In this document: positions 1 to 7,938 of the stretch, piece after piece | Numbering within the stretch: the first letter of the stretch is position 1 | Layout of the letters: the number at the start of each line of letters is the position of its first letter | Origin: Lodderomyces elongisporus | Lineage: Eukaryota; Ascomycota; Pichiomycetes; Serinales; Debaryomycetaceae | NCBI RefSeq assembly: GCF_030384665.1 | Contig: NC_083676.1 | Span: 1,302,001-1,366,000 of the forward strand | Direction of reading: 5' to 3' | DNA length: 64,000 bases | Program-made: the position numbers and the translations under genes | The notes under the pieces: model-generated | Seen by the model: the letters and a program-made list of their open reading frames with translations, nothing else | What the model was told of the DNA's origin: nothing | Databases searched by the model: none

Positions 1-10
1 TTGTTTCGTT

Positions 11-1048
11 TTATGCTAAACTCTTTTTAATCCATTCATTGTGTAAAGTAATGACCGCGGGGATCATTTCGCTTTCAATCTCCTTTCCGTTGGCCACTTC
101 CTCATCAGTCAACCTTACCCAATGATCATCGTGTTCGAGGTCGACAAAGACAACTTCCTTTTTTCTCGTTTGTAACAAGTTACCAATCACAAGTTGGTGA
201 TGGTATCTTTCCAAAGCGCTTTTTGCCTTTTTGATCAATATACTGCTATCTGTCTCCAATTTAAAGCTGATAATCATTGCGCCTGAAGACCAGTTTTCAA
301 CCAATCTGCTTAAAAACTTGGGTACTTGTGCCAAGCGAATGACCAATTCACCATCTGTTGCGGCAGAGCTCTGGATCTTATGTTGGGGCATTCTTGATTG
401 TGGAATAAAAAAGTCTGACACTGCAGCCGCGAGATAGAACAAGGCCTTGTTTGTGCATGGTTTCAATTCTTCCGAGATTAGCTTCAAGGTGTACAAGTAT
501 TGGTTAACTGTGGTGTATGGGATGAGCAAAAGTGAATTGGAGTCTTGTGCTTCGTGGTATTTGCGGTATACATGCAACATTTGTTCGCTGTATTTCGGAT
601 CAATTTCAATCTTGCCATTAACTTCGGTCATATAGTCTAGGAAGCAGTTTGTTGAGTGACTATAATGCCTCGAGTAAGGAAGTAGAGAAAACTCTCGGTG
701 TAAAAAGATTACGGCATACCCGTTTTCAAGAAAGTATTCGGCAGAAGTAGCCCCTCTTGTACCAGCGCTGAAATTGTCAATGAACCGCACAGTATTATTT
801 TCCAATGGGACTGTAGTTCCGCCTGAAGTAACCAAGGCGATTCTTTTCCCGGTGTTTTCCAAATGGTATTTGATGAACTTATCGAGCTCCTCCTTGATCT
901 CGGGCAAGTATGATGGGGGTTTGTGGTTGGCAAAGTACTTGTCTTCATCGGAGATTTGAGCCGCTGCAAACTCGGGGATCTCTCTGTTGATGGCTGTGGC
1001 CTCTTCAGGGTTTGAAGTGTGGAAATTTTTCTGGTGAGCTGGAGTCAT
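11..1048 (-). CDS. CAB2: Phosphopantothenoylcysteine synthetase (CoA biosynthesis)
   Basis: Joins cysteine to 4'-phosphopantothenate, the second step of CoA synthesis from pantothenate; soluble, cytosolic or nuclear in yeast. The 345-residue protein has the family's nucleotide-binding start (ALVTSGGTTVPLE, about residues 71-83) followed by the NFSAGTRG loop (92-99), the AAAVSDF segment (207-213) with the downstream HK pair (223-224), and a C-terminal segment with RKKEVVFVD. Length is normal for eukaryotic PPCS. The ATG at 1046-1048 is the only upstream start that keeps the whole fold. The stop lies 10 bases from the window edge, so the terminator is not visible. The next enzyme of the pathway has a candidate subunit, HAL3, at the far end of this window. 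What is seen fits the family well; the alternative is negligible. Confidence 0.92.
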   Translation of the reverse strand: MTPAHQKNFHTSNPEEATAINREIPEFAAAQISDEDKYFANHKPPSYLPEIKEELDKFIKYHLENTGKRIALVTSGGTTVPLENNTVRFIDNFSAGTRGATSAEYFLENGYAVIFLHREFSLLPYSRHYSHSTNCFLDYMTEVNGKIEIDPKYSEQMLHVYRKYHEAQDSNSLLLIPYTTVNQYLYTLKLISEELKPCTNKALFYLAAAVSDFFIPQSRMPQHKIQSSAATDGELVIRLAQVPKFLSRLVENWSSGAMIISFKLETDSSILIKKAKSALERYHHQLVIGNLLQTRKKEVVFVDLEHDDHWVRLTDEEVANGKEIESEMIPAVITLHNEWIKKSLA

Positions 1049-2437
1049 TATTTAAGCAGTTGAATCCAATTGGAGAAATAAATCTGAATATAGTCTAGCT
1101 TAGTTGACAATGGGTTGGGAAATTTTTATTATGTGAGACAACAAAAATATTCTGGGGTACGAACCTCTCTGAAGAGAATGAGAAAAAAAAATAAAATAAA
1201 AAGGGAAGAGAATCGCACCAAAAAAAAAAAAAAAAAAAAAAAAAAACTGGAATAGAAAATTCAGTGATACCAACTGTTTTTCTTTTTGTTGTTGTTGTTG
1301 TTGTAGTAGTAGTAGTAGTACTTTTTTGGATACTTGGAAATCATTGATGTTTTTGTAGAAATGGTGTACTTTCTTTGCTTCCAATTTTTTTTTTGTATTC
1401 TTTTTTCCTCTTACCAAGTATTTGTAGTAAAATGTGTTGTTACAAGCTAGCTTGTGATGTTGAAGAGAATAACTGGTTGTTAGTGAGTTATTGGCATGAA
1501 TTTGAGAAGAAAAAAAACCCCCCCAAAAAAAAAGGAGGAAAAGAAAAGAGAGTCCAATTTGTCACATACCAAAAGCTATGATAAACTATTTACACTTTTT
1601 TAGAGGATAAAAATACCTACATACTAAAAGAACAAAAAAGAAACTGGTTGTTCTTCATAAAATATAACACACCCCATACATTCGAAGCTCATCACCCAAA
1701 TGACGTAGTAACTTTTCAATTCAGATATAAGACTAGAATATAAACATTTTAGCAAGCAATCCAAGGAAAAAGATGAACTAAAGATATGACATGGATTGCA
1801 ATATTTCCTGATTTTTTCTTTTCTTTTTTTCATAATAAATAAAAAAGAAGGACATAAAGAAACACTCTGACCCCTTCCCCCTTCCTCCGAGGTTGCTGCT
1901 GCTGCACTAAAAAAAAAAAGTTGAAGAACATTTTAAAAATTTCCCAATTGGGAAAATGAAATTTAAAAAACGCCTTTTTTTTTTTTTTACCAAAATAAGC
2001 CTTGCAAATGTTTAATTTTTTTTTCTTTTTTGCAGCTACAAGTCACGAAGCTTGTTTGACCTTATCATACAACACATAGTAGATACGCACATAGATACAT
2101 GAGTGCATAAGTAGATTAAATGGAAACGGAAAGGAGATGAGGAAGAGGAAGAGGAAGGGGGGGGGACATTGCCAAAGATATAACTTTGTTTGCGTACTCA
2201 CATTCAGTTTGAACTGTTCCAGTATCATACAATTTCGTATGTTTCTAATGATGAAAATTATTCAGTTTGTATAAATAGCAGTCGTATTTATAACCCATCA
2301 TTTCTCGATTCTCATTTTTCAGTTCTAACCTCGTGGTGTCCCTCAAAAGCTATTCCAAACTTTCAATTTTTCAAAACTTTCGATCTCCATATTATAATTC
2401 TACTAGTTTGTACAAAACTCAACGACAAGTTGCCATT
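1049..2437. other. Intergenic: promoters of CAB2 and the small secreted gene
   Basis: No supportable gene. It holds a 27-base A run at 1220-1246, a (TTG)n/(TAG)n stretch at about 1287-1320 and several T-rich or A-rich runs (1505-1535, 1970-2030). Open frames here are low-complexity. Confidence 0.6.
1220..1246 (+). repeat. Poly-A tract, 27 bases
   Basis: An uninterrupted run of 27 A about 170 bases upstream of the CAB2 start. Long dA:dT runs in yeast promoters exclude nucleosomes; that role here is an inference. Confidence 0.9.
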
Positions 2438-2686
2438 ATGCAGTTTAAATATATTGTTGCATTCAGTTGTATTTTACTCACATCTGCTTCTGCCCTTTTT
2501 ATACCTACGAATCTTGATGAATTTGAAGCCATTACAGAAACTACAAATGTCAAGGCTTTACTCAAGAAATACCCCAAAGGCAAAGTGTTTGACGATATCA
2601 GTGACTCCAACGAAAAGATCTTTGTTTATGATGTCGACAAGGCGCTACTGTGGAACGTAAAGAAACCAGAATTCAAATGGGAATAA
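2438..2686 (+). CDS. Small secreted protein, 82 residues, function unknown
   Basis: Not recognised. Starting at the ATG at 2438, the protein begins with a clear signal peptide: MQFKYIVAF followed by a hydrophobic core and a small-residue cleavage region (SASA, about 16-19). The mature part is about 60 residues, acidic to neutral, has no cysteine, and ends KKPEFKWE. The frame stays open further upstream (an ATG at 2333 gives 117 residues), but that extension would bury the signal peptide, so 2438 is preferred. The signal peptide and the isolated position between long promoters argue for a real gene. It could be a short cell-wall or secretory-pathway protein; no function can be assigned. Confidence 0.55.
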   Translation: MQFKYIVAFSCILLTSASALFIPTNLDEFEAITETTNVKALLKKYPKGKVFDDISDSNEKIFVYDVDKALLWNVKKPEFKWE

Positions 2687-3580
2687 AGCCATGCATAAAG
2701 AAATATTGGAACTGATATTAAGTAATAATAAAAAAAGAGAGAAGAAAAAAAAGCTGAAAATAGGCAAATAAATGAATAAACCAACAATGACAGTGCAAAA
2801 GCAATAAAGCAGCGAGTTTTCATGATAGAATAGACATAGACATAGACATAGACATATACATGTCTATGTATATATGTCTATGTATATATGTTTATATGTG
2901 CCACAGACTTTGGGTTTCTAGCTTCCAAGATGTTATTCCCAGATTATATAATATCTGAAATCGGTGCAATGGTGTCGAAAGTAGAGGTTACTTGATTTGT
3001 CGGTAGTGCCAGACTTTTAATTAAACTTTAAACAATGCTGGTCATTGGGTACTGGAGTACATATGATATATAATTATATAGATATATATAATGTTTAATC
3101 TTAGGCTCAGCATCATATAAGCATTGATATTCGTTAGAAAGTGTGTTTTGATTCAATATTGGATTCTTTTCTCTCTAATTCTATCTTTCTTCATTCGATA
3201 AGATTTACTATACATGGTTTTTGAGGTATTATACGTGGTGGCAGATTTTCCTTTTAAAATAGGCGTTTCTACTCCGCTCTCTTTCTCTCTCTCATTCTCA
3301 CACACACACTCTCTCTTTTCCGCCCCAAAATCAGTGGTATTGAGAGTATTGAAAAAATAGAAAAATCCGTTCGTGGGGGTTTTTTTTTTTGATACTAAAG
3401 TATACACTTGTAACGAAATAATCACCAGTATATGATCACTCTGTAACTATCAACAAGTCTATAACAGAGAGGAAAAACAAGACAACTGTCTTTGTCATTT
3501 AAGTTCTTTTTTTTCATTTTCCATTTTTCCATTTTTCCATTTTTTAATTTTGGTTGTTTTACAAAAAAAAAAGTCAATCA
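2687..3580. other. Intergenic between small secreted gene and SSN8
   Basis: No gene seen. It contains the hexamer hairpin at 2831-2890, TATATA-rich sequence at 3060-3095, and a (CT)/(CA)-rich run at 3275-3320 leading into the T-rich SSN8 leader. Confidence 0.6.
2831..2890 (+). repeat. TAGACA tandem repeat facing its inverted copy (hairpin)
   Basis: Four TAGACA-type hexamers run into two or three TGTCTATG-type units, so the two halves are nearly reverse complements. It lies about 150 bases after the stop of the small secreted gene and is rich in TATATA, so it may work in 3' end formation (inference). Confidence 0.7.
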
Positions 3581-4888
3581 ATGTCAGCAGATTACTGGAA
3601 CTCTTCGCAACGAAGTCGGTGGCAGTTCACACGGTACTCACTCTTGGAGGCACGAAGGAAACTTTTATTTCTTGAGCGCAGGATGATTCAAAATGGCCTA
3701 ATCAGAGATTACCCAAACATTGTATACGATTACAACATGAGAATATACCTACACAATCTCCTACTCAAACTTGGTCGACGGATGAATGTCCGACAAATTG
3801 CCATTGCCACTGCCGAAGTATACCTTTCTCGATTTCTTACGAGGGTAAGTTTAAAAGAGATCAATGTGTATTTACTTGTCACCACATGTCTTTATGTCGC
3901 ATGTAAAATCGAAGAGTGCCCGCAGCATATTCGATTGATACTTTCAGAGGCTAGAAATATTTGGTCAGAGTATATTCCTCATGATGTGACAAAGTTGGCT
4001 GAGTTTGAGTTTTATCTAATAGAGGAAATGGACTCATATATGGTGTTGCACCATCCATATAAACTGTTGATCCAACTACGGGACTTTTTAGAGACAAAAT
4101 ACGAAGTTTATGGTTTCAAATTATCGGAAGAAGAGATGCAAAACTCATGGAGTTTGATCAATGATAGTTATATCACTGATTTACACTTGTTAGTTCCACC
4201 ACATATAATTGCCGTTGCAGCTATATACATTACAGTTGTGTTGAAAAAGAATTTGGCCCAATTGCGAAATAAAACTAGTCCTAGCGGTATTTCTTCTCTG
4301 ATGTCCACAATGGTGACAAGTACAAAGAATAATACCTTGGACAACAGTGGAGCTGGATCATATTCTACAAAGGGAGTTTCACAGAATTCAATAACGCCTG
4401 AGATGCTAAACTCTTTAACTGATGGCGTAGAATCAGGAACGGGGTCAGGGCTAGGGTTAGGAGAGTCAGAGGGAGGAGGTTTATCCAATGAAGGGACTGG
4501 AGTCGCAGGTGTAGGTGATTCTGGCGTGAATGTCAAGAATTTACAAATTGATAAAGGTAACAAGACTACCCCATCACCAACAATTCTTTCTGACCATCAT
4601 TTGCTGGCTGATTCTTTGCAAGCAGCAGGTCATAAGCAAGAACCTCGACTGCAGCTTCCAAAGGCTAAAGGAATGTCAAACCTGGATTTTGTCAATTTTG
4701 AAGTCGACATTTTGGATGAGGACACGATAAATATCCACAAGTTTATGAACTTTTTGGAACATTCGCATATTAACTTGGATGAAGTGGTTGAGGCTGTGCA
4801 AGATATGGTGGGCACGTACGTATTGTGGAACCGATACAATGAGCAAGGTGTCAAGAAGGCACTACAGATTATGCTACTACGAAGATGA
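3581..4888 (+). CDS. SSN8: Cyclin C, Mediator CDK8-module cyclin
   Basis: Partner of the Cdk8/Ssn3 kinase in the Mediator kinase module, where it represses or tunes RNA polymerase II transcription. The ATG at 3581 gives 435 residues beginning MSADYWNSSQR, the typical cyclin C opening. The cyclin fold follows: RMNVRQIAIATAEVYLSRF and LLVTTCLYVACKIEE (first cyclin box, about residues 65-115), then the second repeat with HHPYKLLIQL and LLVPPHIIAVAAIYI. A low-complexity Gly/Ser/Thr insert (about 235-345) makes it about 110 residues longer than S. cerevisiae Ssn8. The protein ends with a conserved short helical tail. The frame is open upstream to 3554 but without an ATG. Confidence 0.88.
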   Translation: MSADYWNSSQRSRWQFTRYSLLEARRKLLFLERRMIQNGLIRDYPNIVYDYNMRIYLHNLLLKLGRRMNVRQIAIATAEVYLSRFLTRVSLKEINVYLLVTTCLYVACKIEECPQHIRLILSEARNIWSEYIPHDVTKLAEFEFYLIEEMDSYMVLHHPYKLLIQLRDFLETKYEVYGFKLSEEEMQNSWSLINDSYITDLHLLVPPHIIAVAAIYITVVLKKNLAQLRNKTSPSGISSLMSTMVTSTKNNTLDNSGAGSYSTKGVSQNSITPEMLNSLTDGVESGTGSGLGLGESEGGGLSNEGTGVAGVGDSGVNVKNLQIDKGNKTTPSPTILSDHHLLADSLQAAGHKQEPRLQLPKAKGMSNLDFVNFEVDILDEDTINIHKFMNFLEHSHINLDEVVEAVQDMVGTYVLWNRYNEQGVKKALQIMLLRR

Positions 4889-5238
4889 GCACACGACGGT
4901 TCAATGTTCTAGCTGTTGTGAAAACAAATAACATATTCATTTAGTAACGAAAGTAAACCAGCCATTAAAACCGATAAAGTTATAAAACTTTGCATCATGG
5001 CATTTATACCATCCCAGAGTCTAGGACGCGTAGTATTTCTTCTTTTTTTTTGTCTTTCCCCTTTTAAGCTTTCTCTCTTTCTTTTTCTATTTTTAATTTT
5101 TATTCATTTCTTCAAATTGATAAAGAAAACCCGAAAAGAATCAAAAAAATTTAAAATTTAAAATAAAAAACTAACAAGAATGGTTGAAGCGAGTGCGAGG
5201 CTGTCAGAGCTGCCGTCAAATATTCTTTTATCAAGAAG

Positions 5239-5269
<31 letters not shown>

Positions 5270-5597
5270 GTTGATGTGTTTTAATATTTAATTTTTTAGT
5301 TTTTTGATTTTTTTTTTTTTTTCGTTGAGACACACGCTCTTCTTTCTTTCTTTCTTTCTTTTTATTTTTTCATAGTAATTTTTTTTGTTGAGCGTTTTGT
5401 AATAACACCAGTTGATACTCATACACTCGTTCATATACCACCACCTCCAGCAGCTGAAGAAGAAGTAGTAGCAGCAGCAGAAGAAGCAAGAGGAAGGACC
5501 AGGTTTAAGACGAAATAAATTTCACAATTTCAGTGTTTATATAATTTTTTTTTTGCCTTTTTAAAAACAACCGTGTTTTTTCTATAGATAATCGGAT
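4889..5597. other. Intergenic upstream of the ceramide synthase gene
   Basis: No gene. It includes a (GA)n run at 5239-5264, an ACGCGT box at 5026-5031, (TTTC)n at 5341-5361 and an (AGC/AGA) purine triplet stretch at 5455-5490. Confidence 0.6.
5239..5264 (+). repeat. (GA)13 microsatellite
   Basis: A pure dinucleotide run about 330 bases upstream of the ceramide synthase ATG. Confidence 0.85.
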
Positions 5598-7091
5598 ATG
5601 GCTACTAGGACAAGAACACGTACAAAGACCAGGCGGCTGGAAGAAGAAGACGAAGAAAGCGGAAAATTACACCACGAACACCACCAGCAACAACAGCAAC
5701 AACAGCAACAACAGCAACAACAGCAACAACAGCAACAACAGTTTCAACAACAAAAGCAGAAACATAAGTTGAATACATATAAATCATCACCATCGACATC
5801 AAGCACAACCATTGATCAGGAACAAGAAGAGGAGTTTGACCTGATGGTAGATGTGGCTCCCGTAAAATCCAAAGACGACGAATACCACGAGTCGTTTCTT
5901 GCCACTATTGAGAGAAACCAAATACCAATCTCGAGAAACTTGATGATCCTCCTTTATTCGCTACATTTTCTTAGCTCAAACCCCAAGATTGTCTCATACA
6001 CCCATAAATTCATACACTTGCAGAACCAAGTTGGTACCAATCCAGCGGGGAAAGCCATTTACGATATCGATATTGACGACGCCTATTTCGTCATCAACTG
6101 GGTCATAACGGTAACATTTCTTCGTTCTGCGTTGATGAAGTATTGTTTTGAACCTTTTGCTGCAAAATTTTGCGATATCCACTCGAGAAAAGCCAAGACC
6201 AAATTTGCCGAACAGAGCTGGTCTTTTGTCTATTGGGGCGTGTCATTTATTTACGGAGTGTACTTGTATTTGGATGCACCATACTTTAATGATTTAGACC
6301 AAATATACATCAATTGGCCAAACTTTTATATGCAAGGCAATTTCAAAAGCTATTATTTGATTTCAATGGCATTTTGGATCCAGCAAATCTTTGTTCTACA
6401 CGTTGAAAAGCCAAGAAAAGACCACTACCAGATGTTTAGCCATCACATCATCACATGTCTCTTGATTATTGGCTCATATTACTATTATTTTTTTAGAATT
6501 GGACATTTGATCTTGATGATTATGGATTCTGTGGATATATTTTTAGCAGGCGCAAAGATGTTGAAGTATGCTGGCTTCAACAGAGCCTGCGACGCAATGT
6601 TTATTTTGTTTTTATTGAGTTGGATTGGTTTGAGACACGGTGTATACAATTTTATATTCCACCACGCATGGTCAAAGTCAGTACATTTAATGAGCGACGG
6701 ACAATGTGTTGTTGGTGAAGCTCAAAAAAGATGCTGGACACCAACTATTATCAATGTATTTATGGGTTTACTTGGAGGATTGCAGATCATCACATGCATT
6801 TGGATGTATTTGATATTAAAAGTTGCTTACAAGGTTATTATTGGTGTAGGGGCAGAGGATGTGCGAAGCGATGAAGATGACACCGATGTTGAATTGGAAG
6901 AGAATCATGAAGCAGATGACGAGAAAGAAGTACAAATGGGTAAAAATATAGAATTAAAAGTTGAATCATCATGGGCACTGACTGACAAACACAATGTTGA
7001 ACAGCAAAATGATTTTATCAAAGATACTTACAATTCAACTGCCACTAAAGCAGCAGCACCAGTACCAGTACCGGAAACTAGGGAAAGGTGA
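5598..7091 (+). CDS. LAG1/LAC1: Ceramide synthase, TLC-domain subunit (LAG1/LAC1 type)
   Basis: Acyl-CoA-dependent N-acylation of dihydrosphingosine or phytosphingosine in the ER membrane, giving ceramide. The 497-residue protein has a soluble N-terminus with a glutamine run (about 30-48) and a basic RTRTRTK start, then multiple membrane segments between about 110 and 410. The Lag1 motif is at about 273-324: RKDHYQMFSHHIIT with the catalytic His pair (282-283), then MDSVDIFLAGAKMLKY. The C-terminal tail is acidic (about 420-450). Yeasts keep two paralogues with different chain-length preference; I cannot tell which this is. Residue runs such as ATRTRTRTK and polyQ are lineage expansions. The start at 5598 is the first ATG. 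Confidence 0.88.
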   Translation: MATRTRTRTKTRRLEEEDEESGKLHHEHHQQQQQQQQQQQQQQQQQQQFQQQKQKHKLNTYKSSPSTSSTTIDQEQEEEFDLMVDVAPVKSKDDEYHESFLATIERNQIPISRNLMILLYSLHFLSSNPKIVSYTHKFIHLQNQVGTNPAGKAIYDIDIDDAYFVINWVITVTFLRSALMKYCFEPFAAKFCDIHSRKAKTKFAEQSWSFVYWGVSFIYGVYLYLDAPYFNDLDQIYINWPNFYMQGNFKSYYLISMAFWIQQIFVLHVEKPRKDHYQMFSHHIITCLLIIGSYYYYFFRIGHLILMIMDSVDIFLAGAKMLKYAGFNRACDAMFILFLLSWIGLRHGVYNFIFHHAWSKSVHLMSDGQCVVGEAQKRCWTPTIINVFMGLLGGLQIITCIWMYLILKVAYKVIIGVGAEDVRSDEDDTDVELEENHEADDEKEVQMGKNIELKVESSWALTDKHNVEQQNDFIKDTYNSTATKAAAPVPVPETRER

Positions 7092-7252
7092 ATTGTAAAT
7101 TATTAAGGGTGAAAAGTTATAAATTTGAAATGTGAAAAGTAGATACAAATTGTGTATTTAGACTAGATTGCATTTATATTATAAAGCATTGGTGTAACTT
7201 GTTTTTTTAATTATTATTTTTATTATTTGTTCTTTAACAGATCGTTTGTTGT

Positions 7253-7277
7253 TATATATATATATATATATATATAT
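7253..7277 (+). repeat. (TA)n run in the ceramide synthase 3' region
   Basis: About 12 TA units some 160 bases past the stop codon. TATATA is the yeast polyadenylation efficiency element; its use here is an inference. Confidence 0.75.
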
Positions 7278-7564
7278 GCCAGAGTAGAAGAATTAGAAGA
7301 AGGACAAAGAAAAGGGTTGAAGGATACCTAGGAGCAACTTGAATTGTTTCTAAACTAGTTGGTAAATGGTATTCATCTGTGTATCAAAAAACAGATTTCT
7401 ACTTCCCATTCAATATTGTTAGTTTAAACATTGCGCTTTACTTTATACTTTTTTCTGTTTTTCGAATTTTTTTTTATGAATTTCCTTTCCTTCTTCATCT
7501 CTTCTAGCTCGTTTTTATTACTTTTTTTTTTCCCTCTTTAACCCAAGGCCAGTGCGAGTGAAAG

Positions 7565-7570
7565 ACGCGT
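7565..7570 (+). promoter_or_regulatory. ACGCGT (MCB-type) box upstream of KIP3
   Basis: A perfect MluI cell-cycle box sits 369 bases before the KIP3 ATG. In yeasts MBF binds this hexamer in genes expressed at G1/S. A single copy makes the call tentative. Confidence 0.35.
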
Positions 7571-7938
7571 CAAAGATAGAAGAAAAAAAGCAGCAACAAA
7601 ATAGATCAGAAACAAAAAAAAAAAAAGATCAAAAAAGAAAAACAAAAATAGTGAATACGAAATCAACAGCAAAAGCCAAAAAAGAAAGAGAAAGAAACAA
7701 CAAGTAAAAGTTTAGACAAGAACAACAAAGAATCAACAAATAATCTAAAGAGCAATATACAATAGAGAGAGAGAGAGTTTTCATTTCATTGACTCCCGAA
7801 TACTTCAATTATTATTATTCTTATTATTCTTATTATTCTTATTATTCTTATTATTACTTTTTTTTTCATTTTATTAACCAAATACATCTTGGACTTCTTA
7901 CCAGTTTGACCCAATCAGAGTCCTTTCTTCTAAATGGT

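Larger units (their letters stand above)
7092..7938. other. Intergenic upstream of KIP3
   Basis: No separate gene. It holds a (TA)n run at 7253-7277 about 160 bases after the ceramide synthase stop, an ACGCGT box at 7565-7570, an A-rich leader, and a TTATTATTC-type nonamer repeat (about 7809-7856) that is in frame with KIP3 but lacks an ATG. Confidence 0.6.

Noticed and set aside
7789..7938. N-terminal extension of KIP3
   Set aside because: It starts at a TTG and consists of a Tyr-rich repeat; the first ATG at 7939 gives a normal kinesin-8.
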